Shown here piece after piece: positions 41,301 to 53,849 of a stretch of DNA of 62,828 nucleotides. The notes below the pieces were generated by a model, which saw nothing but the letters and a program-made list of their open reading frames with translations, did no database searches and was not told the origin of the DNA. The DNA comes from Pseudomonas sp. TNT3. GTDB taxonomy: Bacteria > Pseudomonadota > Gammaproteobacteria > Pseudomonadales > Pseudomonadaceae. A program made the translations under genes and the position numbers. The stretch is from contig NZ_WFGV02000040.1 of NCBI RefSeq assembly GCF_010095445.2, positions 1 through 62,828 on the forward strand, written 5' to 3'. The stretch's first letter is position 1. Each line of letters begins with the position of its first letter.

Positions 41301-44300
41301 AAATGGCCCTCGCTACCAGGCCTTCAATGAGCGAGGAGAAACGCTCAACAGCGTTCCCAGGGAAGGCGACAACTTTTACGCCTCCATCATGCACGCCTTG
41401 CCCGATGACGCCCGTTCCGCCCTTGACTTGCCCCACGTCAGTCAGGCGAGCGAGTTGCAAAGGACAATCATCGCGTATGCGGACGCTCATCGCAGTCAGG
41501 CAGGACGCATGCTCGAGCCACAAGCCGGACGGTTCAAGCCCCCGGTGCGGGTCAACGACCAACTGTTGGGCTATTACGCCAGTGGGCGCGGCAGAGGGCT
41601 GGACCCATCCCTGACTTCAAGGGTAGAGGTGCTGTATCCCGCGCAAGCACAGGCCGATGCCTTTATCCGACAGCAGGTGGGTAAGACCAACAAGCAAATC
41701 TACAGTGTTCTGGAAACACGTACGCGTGATTGGCAGGCACTGAACTGGACACTTGATCAATGGACAGGAACTCCCGGGAGTTCCAGTTTTCACCACAGAA
41801 CTCAAATCGCCCAGGCGCTCAAGGCCAGTTGGCGAAACGCACCACTATCAGCCGAGGTGCCCGAAGCGGGCCGCTTAACGCTTTTTTGTGATGAGCCGTT
41901 ACCAGGGATCGATGCGGATTTTTCCCATGTACATGATTTGACCGTAGCGGGGCGCGGCCTCACAGACGCCAATGCCGATGCCTTTCTGACGCGCTTCCCT
42001 AATGTCCGAAAACTCTCGATAGGCGGCGAGGGCCGTTCTTTTGCCAGGCTCGCATCCAGAAGCCAACCGCTCACGTCACTGCCGAAAACCGTCACCGAGA
42101 TGCAGCAGCTGACGAATTTGACGTTGTCTTCAGGCGCGCACACCTTTGCAGCTGATTTCCCCACGCGCCTGACCGCGTTGACGAATCTGAAAACGTTGTA
42201 CCTCGACTACACCGGTTTCAATTCGAATGCGCTTAGCGGGCTCGATTTGACAGCGTTGAGCGAATTGAAGTCATTGCGAATCGACGCCTCTTTCGCCGCG
42301 ATGGAGTGGCCGGAGTACGTGCGGAACCTGAAGCAGCTTGAACGGCTGGACCTCGCAAAGACCTCGATCAATCACGTTCCCGATTGGCTTTATAGCGGGC
42401 ACGAAAAGCTTTGGTTCGGGTTGTCGCTGGATTGGTCGAGGTTTTCCCATGAGGCCTTTAAACCGGCCTTTGAATACGTACAAAACTATTCGGGACCGCT
42501 GGGGCACTTGAGTGATGTGCATCAGATGGTGAATGAGTACGCACGCGGCGAACTGACCTTCCTGACGGGCCTTCCAAATTTCACGGATCGTCCATTACAG
42601 CCAGAAATCATGGGCCTCTGGAATACACCTCGAACCCGCCTGGCGGCTATTGAAGCCCTGAGCGCGGAACATGCGGGGATTTTCCGAACCTTCTATCAAG
42701 AACCGGTCTCGGGCCTGGGATTGCGTAAGGCGCAGCGGACTATCGAGTCGGTGTCGGGTCATAACGCCGGCGTGTTTCATGCGCTTGAGAAAAGCTGGCG
42801 CGGGGCAGTGCGCCAACGCTATGGCTTGCCCGCGGATGTATCAGTGTTTGAATTACCGGACATGGGGTTGCAGATGTCTGAAATGCTCCGCGATGGGAAA
42901 ATCGTTCAGCTTCCACGGTTGCCAGCGGGCAGTTTTTCCCATGTTCAAACCCTGCGTCTGGGATGGCTGGACGCGCCTGTCGAGCAGGTCCGCGGCTTTA
43001 TCAGTGCGTTCAGCGGCGCGCGTACCCTTGAAATTACCAGCAATGGTTTCACGGAACTGCCGATTGCACCCGGTGCCTTGCCTGAGTTAACCCGGCTCGA
43101 TCTGCACAACAACAATATTGCCGTTACGACAGCCGTCCAGAATCAATTCAATGGATTGTTGAACCTTGAGTACTTGAACCTTGGCAATAATCCGTTGGGC
43201 CACCTGGATGTCAGCGCGCTGACTCGGCTAAAGGCACTCAATCTGCGGGGGACGACGTTACAGGCGTGGCCAACCGGTGCCGAAAAATTGCCGAAGTTAT
43301 CGTGGCTCGACTTGCGTGACAACGAGCTGTCGTCGCTCTCGCAGGAGGCGTTGTCCGACGACGACGCGCTGATGAAAACCCAGTTGACCGGTAACGAATT
43401 CAGCACTACAGGCGCGGCCGCCCTGGAAGCGGCGCGGCGGCGTATTGAAGCCGCCAAGGGCCTGCCCGAGGGAACGCTGGAGCGATTTGCCCAGGAAGCA
43501 GTACCTGCGCAATTCCCGCCGACGGAGACGGGCTGGTCTATTGCCAGCCACCTGTTATCACTGCCCGAACGAACGCCTGTCACTCCTGGTGCTGGCGGGT
43601 TTGCCGAACGCTTGCAGCGTTTGAACCCGGTCATGACCGGGGAGCAAGCCCTGAAAAGGATCCAGCAACTGCGCAACGATGGAATGAACGATGTCCACAT
43701 TGATGCGCAGATCAACACCTGGCACCAGACCTGTGAATCACTGACCCGTCAACTCAATGGCTGGTTGTATTCCCGGGAAGTGCCGATGCGCCGAGCGATC
43801 GTATCTTCGCAAGCCCGCTCGCTCGCCGCATTGCGCCTTCGCGATGTGTGGCGGGAGGGACTGCTGGATGGCTCCGGTGGAGCAGGAAAAGAGTTGAGCT
43901 TTAATGGCCTGGTCACAGGTGATTTGCCTGAACTTGTGGCGCAACTGCCCCAAGTGACCCGCCTGGATTTGTCGGGCGTGAGAATGTCCGCGCAGGGGTC
44001 CAATGGCTTTCTAAACGCATTCCCTCAACTGAAGAGCTTGTCGATCAACGGCAATGAGTTGCCGGCATTACCCGATGCCATCCAACACATGGGCCAGCTT
44101 GAACGATTGGAGCTGTCGGGCAATCAATTCTCCAGTCTTGGACCCTTGTATCAACGTCAGGGCAACGAGCGCCTGCGGTGGATTGATCTGAGGCAAAACA
44201 TCCTGGCCACCTTCGATTGCCGCCCCTTCTCTCATCTGGAAACACTGGAGCTTGGCTACAACTCACTCACCCAATGGCCGCAGGGGGCGCTGGAAGCTCG

Positions 44301-45600
44301 GCATCTGCGCGCATTGGACCTGACAGGCAACTCGATCACTGACGTCCCAGAAGCACTGTTGAGCGGCAATCATGACGAATTGGTAGCCGGCACGGACATG
44401 GGTGACAACCTTGATCTTTCACTTCCAACCCTTGAGCGCATCAGGGGCTACAGCGATGCAAACGGGGGCGGGAGCGTGATGGGGATATCACGAGAGGAGT
44501 TGAACCGGAGAATTGAAGACCCGCTAAGCGATGATGGGAGCGGTTCCGAGAATATATCGGATGATAGCGATGATTATGACGATGATTCTGAGGGTGACGA
44601 TCGTCCTGACGCGGATGCCACCGTTCGGCCCGTCGAACCCCTTTATCGTCCTGGGCTCGATACGGCAGCACCGGCATTAGAGCCCTGGCTTGCCAATACA
44701 AGCACTGAACTGGCAACGCTAAGGCGTGATATCTGGAGGCGCCTGGCCCAGGAGGACAATCATGAACGCTTCTTCCAGTTGATTACGCTGTTGCGTGATA
44801 CCGATGAATTCAGATTCGTACGCGCTGACCTGACACGACGGCTGTGGGATGTCATGGATGCCGCCGCCGAAAATACCGAACTGCGGGAATTGCTGTTCCA
44901 TAACGCCGAGACCCACGGCACCTGTATCGACGGGCGAATTCTGACGTTCAGCGAGCTGGAAGTTCGCGTGTATGTGTACCGCGCCTTGCGTGACATTCCC
45001 CCAGGACGCCCCCTGCAGCGAGGCCGGGCCCTGTTGCAGCTGTCACGGCAGCTGTTCAGGCTGGAGAGAGTCGAAACGATAGCGGAGGCAGCCGCACAAC
45101 GCCGCGATAGAGCCGAGGTGCGCCTGCGTTATCGCATTGGTTTGGCGGGCGGCTGGGAAGACGGGTTGGAGCTGCCGGGGCAGCCCGCGCACATGGCGTT
45201 CGACAGACCCATCAGAGGCCAACTGTTGGCGGATACCCGGGCATCGATCCTTGCCGCCGAGCGTTCCGATGCGTTACTGCACAGTATGGTCGCCAGGGAT
45301 TACTGGACGGAGTACCTGCAGGAGCGGTATCCCGACGAGATCTCTGCCATCGAGGAAGCACTTGGCGAAGAGCGCCTGCAACAACTGAGTGAATTGGAGG
45401 ACCGTAGATCGAATGGGGCGATCGCCGATCAGGAGTACGAGAAGGACGTGGTTGAACTGGGCAAGCAAACCCAGACCAGACGCACGCAGAAACTGATCGA
45501 ATTGTCCCGAAGGGCAATACAGGCGCTTCAGGCTCTGGCCGGTGAGACGGAAGTGCCGGGAACCCTTTCACCCCAGCCAGGACCGTCACGACGTAACTGA
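38371..45600 (+). CDS. 2409-residue LRR effector with intact NEL-type E3 ubiquitin ligase domain
   Basis: One of the largest genes here. No signal peptide; AGGAG precedes the ATG. The N-terminal ~1150 residues are dermonecrotic-toxin-like (DUF6543) and paralogous to the protein at 30346, sharing the sequence NLPGWPD at 939. Residues about 468-546 are strongly hydrophobic and Gly-rich. Three LRR blocks follow at about 1169-1343, 1506-1670 and 1841-2003 (LERLELSGNQFSSLG), then an acidic linker (2053-2083). The C-terminal ~300 residues are a NEL domain with catalytic GTCIDGR (Cys2185), the CxD motif of IpaH/SspH ligases. NEL proteins ubiquitinate host proteins after type III delivery. Delivery route and host target are not shown by the sequence. 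Confidence 0.88.
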   Translation: MSSQSHDPAKNQKPSATDSIHGDFLEKSIPQWLVDAAPQRRKAIKDAGTVLPDWYLNATPEQRQDLNQSFNASATAQARLDKTMSTFKDIDTFAEPLLLKALKDQYAVEVDVNTTLMCLRRPLEVGVLAVELSSFEFLKLTMLQAALHNFEAWECKPGAYHQTSGFMVSTATPGTYAPVAVNLTISQFTTLCRRLDIGAKYQAYLKSFFHPADTRVEATLRQDFIASQKAAMRAAAEQALLTKDIEPGDYAMILSVINGENHPWMGDKQVWFHDMGLMKHRMTGCVGFVICEKYRYNDEVILYIPNDPAHPLKRYSGSRMKQEFKRLFLDRDGMEPGATGPTSYQRFYSQFVPYDQRPYYFSQFTQKSADSPSDFFRSPWLTIVEFISPASSLTYIRELPPERPGKMEPVPDLYIAPSTVTRKGRGIWAENVDLWTYLYEQHRDKVIADARSHAVSSDEVDVKAREAKLAHLLQVGLLGVNMVSMFIPVLGEVMMVVMAGQLLYESLEGAIEWSEGDKRAAKAHLVDVAENLALIGVMAGVGVGVGKLTAVKPEPVIENLHPVTLPNGQIRLWKPDLSAYESRVSLDASTGPNALGHHVVGGKTYIRPGGKVYETFFDRSIQKWRIRHPTDTNAYQPILEGNGRGAWRHTLERPMQWDRLDLLRRMGHETEAFSDEALLQVADVSGVTDNALRKMHMDHAAPPPELTDAMRLFNADSGALQVLEQLRGTRSIDNRYLQALPLVIRMPRWPEARVLEVFEGPGLSGKSIKFGTERAWRGDGGKPVIKVSQADVLKGELPTRILAALNESEITRLLGAEGARVRASRAEELGKQFADYAQSRQSAIFDALYKGNEPVDARIKQLQRECPGLSEAAAQEVLAHGSADDLTRFEVTKRPPLKLLEEARWYARQGRQTRAYAGLRSENIASADSRRLALNALENLPGWPDTLRLEVREGSDTGTLLDSIGDENAPVKKYLVKNGPRYQAFNERGETLNSVPREGDNFYASIMHALPDDARSALDLPHVSQASELQRTIIAYADAHRSQAGRMLEPQAGRFKPPVRVNDQLLGYYASGRGRGLDPSLTSRVEVLYPAQAQADAFIRQQVGKTNKQIYSVLETRTRDWQALNWTLDQWTGTPGSSSFHHRTQIAQALKASWRNAPLSAEVPEAGRLTLFCDEPLPGIDADFSHVHDLTVAGRGLTDANADAFLTRFPNVRKLSIGGEGRSFARLASRSQPLTSLPKTVTEMQQLTNLTLSSGAHTFAADFPTRLTALTNLKTLYLDYTGFNSNALSGLDLTALSELKSLRIDASFAAMEWPEYVRNLKQLERLDLAKTSINHVPDWLYSGHEKLWFGLSLDWSRFSHEAFKPAFEYVQNYSGPLGHLSDVHQMVNEYARGELTFLTGLPNFTDRPLQPEIMGLWNTPRTRLAAIEALSAEHAGIFRTFYQEPVSGLGLRKAQRTIESVSGHNAGVFHALEKSWRGAVRQRYGLPADVSVFELPDMGLQMSEMLRDGKIVQLPRLPAGSFSHVQTLRLGWLDAPVEQVRGFISAFSGARTLEITSNGFTELPIAPGALPELTRLDLHNNNIAVTTAVQNQFNGLLNLEYLNLGNNPLGHLDVSALTRLKALNLRGTTLQAWPTGAEKLPKLSWLDLRDNELSSLSQEALSDDDALMKTQLTGNEFSTTGAAALEAARRRIEAAKGLPEGTLERFAQEAVPAQFPPTETGWSIASHLLSLPERTPVTPGAGGFAERLQRLNPVMTGEQALKRIQQLRNDGMNDVHIDAQINTWHQTCESLTRQLNGWLYSREVPMRRAIVSSQARSLAALRLRDVWREGLLDGSGGAGKELSFNGLVTGDLPELVAQLPQVTRLDLSGVRMSAQGSNGFLNAFPQLKSLSINGNELPALPDAIQHMGQLERLELSGNQFSSLGPLYQRQGNERLRWIDLRQNILATFDCRPFSHLETLELGYNSLTQWPQGALEARHLRALDLTGNSITDVPEALLSGNHDELVAGTDMGDNLDLSLPTLERIRGYSDANGGGSVMGISREELNRRIEDPLSDDGSGSENISDDSDDYDDDSEGDDRPDADATVRPVEPLYRPGLDTAAPALEPWLANTSTELATLRRDIWRRLAQEDNHERFFQLITLLRDTDEFRFVRADLTRRLWDVMDAAAENTELRELLFHNAETHGTCIDGRILTFSELEVRVYVYRALRDIPPGRPLQRGRALLQLSRQLFRLERVETIAEAAAQRRDRAEVRLRYRIGLAGGWEDGLELPGQPAHMAFDRPIRGQLLADTRASILAAERSDALLHSMVARDYWTEYLQERYPDEISAIEEALGEERLQQLSELEDRRSNGAIADQEYEKDVVELGKQTQTRRTQKLIELSRRAIQALQALAGETEVPGTLSPQPGPSRRN

Positions 45601-45630
45601 TCTCGATTGTGCCACCCTGAGTCAGTAGAA

Positions 45631-45708
45631 CCTGTAGCAAGATTCGCCCGCGAAGGCGTCCTCAGATACGCCAGAAACTTCGCGGGCAAGCCTTGCTCTC
45701 ACGGGTAG
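45631..45708. repeat. REP inverted repeat between effector gene and metH
   Basis: CCTGTAGCAAGATTCGCCCG and an imperfect inverted arm ending CTCTCACGGG flank a short spacer. It lies between two convergent genes. Confidence 0.8.
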
Positions 45709-45739
45709 GGGCAGGCCCCTTCCCGTAATCGATACAGCC

Positions 45740-49450
<3,711 letters not shown>

Positions 49451-49605
49451 GTGGACTACTCGGAAAGACCATTACGAAGGGCCGGGATCATAGCAAACCT
49501 GTGCGCTTTTAGAGCATGCCGTGGTTTTGCATGAATATCGCTCATGTTGGTGGTGGGCGCAGCCCGGTAGAATCGCGGCGTTTTTTCATGATCGGGACCA
49601 GGGAC

Positions 49606-51918
49606 ATGTCGTATCGCGTCGCCATCAGCATGATTGTGCTGTGTTTAAGCTGGGGCGCCGAGGCGCAAGGTCCAGTCATTGCTCCTGCATCATCCCCCCC
49701 GGCCATTTCCTACAGTCGGGACATACAACCGATCTTCACTGAAAAGTGTGTGGCCTGCCACGCCTGCAATGACGCCGCTTGTCAGCTCAACCTGGGCAGC
49801 GGCGAGGGCGCAGCGCGGGGAGCGTCCAAGACCCCGGTCTACGATGGCGAACGCAGAAGCGCAGCCGCGCCGACCCGACTGTTTTATGACGCCTTTGGTC
49901 AACACGCCTGGCAGCAGAAGGGTTTCTATCCGGTGCTCGACGGCCAGGCCAGTCAGGCGTCGTTAATGGCGAGGATGCTGGAATTGGGCCACAACGCTCC
50001 GTTGCAGCCCAATGCGAAGTTGCCGGAGGGCATCGTGCTCGGCATGAACCGACAAAACATGTGTGCCATGCCGGCCGAATTCGATGGTTACGCCAGCGTT
50101 CATCCGAACGAGGGGATGCCGCTGGCCGTTACGGGCCTGACTGACCAGCAATACCAGACCCTGCAACGTTGGCTGGCCTCCGGCGCGCCAATCGATGAGC
50201 AAGGCCTGGTGCCGTCGGCGCAGGAAGCGTTACAGGTGGTGCAATGGGAGAACCTGCTCAATGCGCCCGGTGCGCGGGAAAGCCTGGTGGGGCGGTGGTT
50301 GTTCGAGCACTGGTTTCTTGCGCACGTTTACTTCAAGGACGGTGAACCGGGGCATTTCTTCCAGTGGGTGCGCTCGCGTACGCCTACCGGACAGCCCATT
50401 GACCTGATCCAGACGCGCCGTCCCAATGACGATCCAGGGACTCAGGTGTATTACCGCCTGTGGCCTGTGCAGGGCGTCATTGTGCAAAAAACCCACATCA
50501 CCTATCCGTTGAGTGCGGCGAAGATGGCGCGGGTCAAAACCCTTTTCTACAGCGGTGACTGGCAGGTCAATGCATTGCCGGGTTACGGGCCGAAACGTCG
50601 AGCCAATCCGTTCTCCACTTTCGATGCGATTCCGGCGCAGGCGCGCTATCAGTTCATGCTCGATAACGCTGAATACTTTGTGCGCACGTTCATTCGTGGG
50701 CCGGTTTGTCGTGGCCAGATCGCCACCGACGTGATTCGCGATAACTTCTGGGCATTGTTCCAGGCCCCCGAACACGACCTCTACATCACCGACCCGAATT
50801 ATCGCGGCCAGGCCACGCCTTTACTGGCAATGCCGGGGCAGAACGATGACGTCGGTAGCGTGTTGACCCTGTGGCATGACTACCGCAACAAGCGTAACGA
50901 GTACGAGGCACTGCGCCGTGACAGCTACGCCGACGCGCCGGCGCCGAGTTGGTCGACCTTGTGGGCCGGAAACGACAATGCATTGCTGAGTATCTTCCGG
51001 CATTTCGACAGCGCTTCGGTGAACAAAGGCCTGATCGGCGAAGTGCCTCAGACAATGTGGCTGTTCGACTTCCCGTTGCTGGAGCGCACCTATTATCAGC
51101 TGGCGGTTAACTTTGACGTATTCGGCAATGTCAGCCATCAGGCGCAGACGCGGCTGTATTTCGACTTGATTCGTAACGGTGCGGAGCAGAACTTCCTGCG
51201 CTTGATGCCGGCCGATTCCCGGGAGGGTTACCTGGATGACTGGTATCAGAACGGCGGCAAAATCAAGATGTGGCTGGATTACGAGTCCATCGACAATGAC
51301 AAAGACACCGCGCTGAAGCTTGACGCAAAAGACCCCAAGCGCGATTTTTCCATGCAGTTGCTGGCCCGGTACGGCGACCTCAATGCCAGCCCCGATCCGA
51401 TCAATCGCTGCGACGGTGCGTATTGCTCGCGCCCCAACATCGATCCTGATTTACAGAATGCCGAACAGGCCTTGAGTAACCTGACGTCCCGTCCGGCGGC
51501 GGGGTTGAGGGTGATCGATCAATTGCCGGAGGCGACGATGCTGCGTATCGAAACCGCGAGTGGCAAACGTGCGGTTTACAGCCTGCTGCGCAACCGGGCG
51601 CACAGCAATGTGGCGTTTCTGCTGGGGGAATCGCTGCGCTATCAGCCGGGGCTCGATACGCTGACTATCTACCCGGGCGTGCTCAGCAGCTATCCGAATT
51701 TCATGTTCAACATTCCCGCCGATCAGGTGCCGGCGTTCGTTGCCGCCATGGAAAACGCCAAGGACGCCAATCGCTTCGAGAAAATCGTCGAGCGTTGGGG
51801 GATTCGTCGCAGCCATCCGCAGTTCTGGTTCTACTTCCACGATCTGAGCCGCTACGTGCACGAAACCGATCCGCTGGAGGAGGGCGTGCTGGATATGAAT
51901 CGGTACGAGAATCTTTGA
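49606..51918 (+). CDS. cti: Fatty acid cis/trans isomerase (cytochrome c-type, Cti)
   Basis: A 770-residue periplasmic enzyme. Residues 1-20 are a Sec signal peptide; the mature N-terminus carries a c-type heme site CVACH (48-52) with further cysteines in CNDAACQ. The rest is the Cti domain, e.g. FDFPLLERTYYQLAVNFDVF and YLDDWYQNG. Cti turns cis-unsaturated membrane fatty acids into trans forms to stiffen the membrane under solvent or heat stress, a Pseudomonas and Vibrio trait. The start at 49606 is set by the signal peptide; AGGG is close upstream. It is divergent from metH. Confidence 0.95.
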   Translation: MSYRVAISMIVLCLSWGAEAQGPVIAPASSPPAISYSRDIQPIFTEKCVACHACNDAACQLNLGSGEGAARGASKTPVYDGERRSAAAPTRLFYDAFGQHAWQQKGFYPVLDGQASQASLMARMLELGHNAPLQPNAKLPEGIVLGMNRQNMCAMPAEFDGYASVHPNEGMPLAVTGLTDQQYQTLQRWLASGAPIDEQGLVPSAQEALQVVQWENLLNAPGARESLVGRWLFEHWFLAHVYFKDGEPGHFFQWVRSRTPTGQPIDLIQTRRPNDDPGTQVYYRLWPVQGVIVQKTHITYPLSAAKMARVKTLFYSGDWQVNALPGYGPKRRANPFSTFDAIPAQARYQFMLDNAEYFVRTFIRGPVCRGQIATDVIRDNFWALFQAPEHDLYITDPNYRGQATPLLAMPGQNDDVGSVLTLWHDYRNKRNEYEALRRDSYADAPAPSWSTLWAGNDNALLSIFRHFDSASVNKGLIGEVPQTMWLFDFPLLERTYYQLAVNFDVFGNVSHQAQTRLYFDLIRNGAEQNFLRLMPADSREGYLDDWYQNGGKIKMWLDYESIDNDKDTALKLDAKDPKRDFSMQLLARYGDLNASPDPINRCDGAYCSRPNIDPDLQNAEQALSNLTSRPAAGLRVIDQLPEATMLRIETASGKRAVYSLLRNRAHSNVAFLLGESLRYQPGLDTLTIYPGVLSSYPNFMFNIPADQVPAFVAAMENAKDANRFEKIVERWGIRRSHPQFWFYFHDLSRYVHETDPLEEGVLDMNRYENL

Positions 51919-51970
51919 TCGACCTTTGAGCGGTGGCGGGTGTCCGATCTATCAAGCACCGCTGATCCCT

Positions 51971-51993
51971 GCAGGAGCAAGCTTTGCTCCTGC
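51971..51993. terminator. Hairpin after cti
   Basis: GCAGGAGCAA and TTTGCTCCTGC are inverted arms around a short loop. It resembles the core of the local REP family and may act as the cti terminator. No long U-tract follows. Confidence 0.5.
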
Positions 51994-52032
51994 AACAGGG
52001 AGGTGGTGGATTTTTAGATCGGAGGGCCATCA

Positions 52033-53067
52033 ATGTTGATTTCAGTGCAGGCATTGCGAGCACTCGCGGCCTGGGCGGTGGTCGGCCACCATTTCATGCA
52101 GATTTTCTTCGACTTCCAGGCCCGCGGCCCGGTGGGGCAGTTTTTCATCGACAAGGGCGCCGTGGGCGTGGATGTGTTTTTCGTTATCAGTGGTCTGGTG
52201 ATTTTTCTGTCCACCGAGGGCAAATCGCTGCCGCCAGGTCGATTCCTGCTGTATCGGCTGTTTCGCATTGTTCCGGCGTACTGGCTATACACGGTGCTCA
52301 TGGCACTGGTGGTGGTGTTCGCGCAGCCTGTGTTGCCGGATCAGACGGTCGACTGGTCGCACTTCCTGCTGTCGCTGTTGTTCATTCCTACCGAAAACCC
52401 CGGCGGCTACGGGATTTATCCGACGCTGAATGTCGGCTGGACGCTGAACTTCGAAATGCTCTTTTACGTGGTGTTTGCCTGGGCGTTGTTGTTTCGCTTG
52501 CAAGTCAGGTTGATGATCGTTGCGGCGCTGCTGTTTGCGGTGTGCCAGGCGTGGACGGGGTATGGCTGGATCAGTGAGTTCTATCGTTCAGACATCGTCT
52601 ATGAGTTTTTGCTGGGGATCGCCATCGGCATGATCTACCGTCGTGGCTGGATCAAACCCGGCTTGTGGTTGCCGCTGTTAAGTATTGGGGGCGCATTGCT
52701 GGCGATCTATCACCTTGCACCGCAACCCCGATTGTTGACCTGGGGCCTGCCCAGCGCGGTACTGGTGATGGCGAGCATGTCGCTGGAACGGTACTTCGAA
52801 CACAATCGGGTGCTGAAACTGCTGGGCGATTGTTCCTACTCGGTGTACCTGATGCACGTGCTGGTGCTGTCCGCCGGTGGTTTCGTTGCGCAACGTTATG
52901 GCGTGAACCCTTATGTGATGTTTGCCATGTGCGTGCTGGCCATCGGCGTGGGTTCATGGGCCAGTTACGAATGGGTGGAAAAACGCAGCTATCGGTGGCT
53001 TAAAGCCCGAATTGATGACTCGACAGCCCCAGAGACGGCCCCGACGCTTTCCCGACAAAAATACTAG
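52033..53067 (+). CDS. Membrane acyltransferase, acyltransferase_3 (OafA/YrhL-like) family
   Basis: A 344-residue integral membrane protein with about ten hydrophobic segments. The opening QALRALAAWAVVGHH contains the catalytic-type R-x10-H pattern of this family, followed by GAVGVDVFFVISGLVIF and RRLFRIVPAYW-like RLFRIVPAYWLYT. Members acetylate or otherwise acylate surface polysaccharides. GGAGG lies eight bases before the ATG. The product and polysaccharide target are unknown. Confidence 0.9.
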   Translation: MLISVQALRALAAWAVVGHHFMQIFFDFQARGPVGQFFIDKGAVGVDVFFVISGLVIFLSTEGKSLPPGRFLLYRLFRIVPAYWLYTVLMALVVVFAQPVLPDQTVDWSHFLLSLLFIPTENPGGYGIYPTLNVGWTLNFEMLFYVVFAWALLFRLQVRLMIVAALLFAVCQAWTGYGWISEFYRSDIVYEFLLGIAIGMIYRRGWIKPGLWLPLLSIGGALLAIYHLAPQPRLLTWGLPSAVLVMASMSLERYFEHNRVLKLLGDCSYSVYLMHVLVLSAGGFVAQRYGVNPYVMFAMCVLAIGVGSWASYEWVEKRSYRWLKARIDDSTAPETAPTLSRQKY

Positions 53068-53124
53068 GACTTTGTGCGGCGCGTTGATTGGCGTAAACTG
53101 CGCCCAAGCCTGCGAGGAGTTTCC

Positions 53125-53709
53125 ATGACCGCTATTACCATCACCGACGCCGCACACGATTACCTGGCCGATCTGCTGTCCAAGCAGAACACCCCGGGTA
53201 TCGGCATCCGCGTCTTTATCACCCAGCCTGGCACCCAGTACGCCGAAACCTGCATTGCTTACTGCAAGCCGGGCGAAGAAAAGCCTGAAGACACCGCTCT
53301 GGGGCTGAAAAGCTTCACGGCCTACATCGATTCGTTCAGCGAAGCCTTCCTGGATGATGCGGTTGTCGACTACGCCACCGACCGTATGGGCGGCCAACTG
53401 ACCATCAAGGCGCCAAACGCCAAAGTACCAATGGTCAACGCCGACAGCCCGATCAACGAGCGGATCAACTATTACCTGCAGACCGAGATCAACCCGGGGC
53501 TTGCCAGCCACGGCGGTCAGGTCAGCCTGATAGACGTGGTTGACGACGGTATCGCCGTTCTCAAATTCGGCGGCGGTTGCCAGGGCTGTGGCCAGGCGGA
53601 CGTTACCCTGCGTGAAGGCATTGAGCGCACCTTGCTCGAGCGCGTTCCCGAGCTCAAAGGTGTGCGGGACGTGACCGACCACACGCAGAAAGAAAACGCC
53701 TACTACTAA
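53125..53709 (+). CDS. nfuA: Fe-S biogenesis protein NfuA
   Basis: A 194-residue NfuA. The N-terminal half is a degenerate A-type (IscA-like) domain (AITITDAAHDYLADLL) and the C-terminal half is the Nfu domain with the cluster-binding GGGCQGCGQADVTL. It carries [4Fe-4S] clusters to target enzymes, particularly under oxidative stress or iron limitation. The start at 53125 has GAGGAG before it. A strong terminator follows. Confidence 0.96.
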   Translation: MTAITITDAAHDYLADLLSKQNTPGIGIRVFITQPGTQYAETCIAYCKPGEEKPEDTALGLKSFTAYIDSFSEAFLDDAVVDYATDRMGGQLTIKAPNAKVPMVNADSPINERINYYLQTEINPGLASHGGQVSLIDVVDDGIAVLKFGGGCQGCGQADVTLREGIERTLLERVPELKGVRDVTDHTQKENAYY

Positions 53710-53727
53710 GGCGTTCGCTGCGAAATG

Positions 53728-53758
53728 AAAAAACGGCACCCGTGAGTGCCGTTTTTTT
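53728..53758 (+). terminator. Intrinsic terminator after nfuA
   Basis: AAAAAACGGCAC and GTGCCGTTTTTTT form a hairpin with a seven-T run, 18 bases after the nfuA stop. Confidence 0.95.
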
Positions 53759-53769
53759 ATGGGTAAAGC

Positions 53770-53849
53770 TAAAAGATCGCAGCCTTCGGCAGCTACAGGG
53801 GAATGAGCTCTCCTGTAGGAGCTGCCGAAGGCTGCGATGTTTTGATCTT
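53770..53849. repeat. REP inverted repeat overlapping the cobM stop codon
   Basis: AAAAGATCGCAGCCTTCGGC and its inverted copy (GCCGAAGGCTGCGATGTTTT) flank a short spacer. The family is the same as at 11475-11580. Its right edge reaches the cobM stop codon (53848-53850 on the minus strand). Confidence 0.88.

Noticed and set aside
30346..45600. A mobile island carrying the two effectors
   Set aside because: No integrase, transposase, tRNA or direct-repeat boundary is visible, and core genes lie between them; horizontal origin stays possible but unsupported here.
49451..49605. A riboswitch or other leader element before metH
   Set aside because: The 155 bases shared with cti show no cobalamin or SAM riboswitch core and no clear attenuator.
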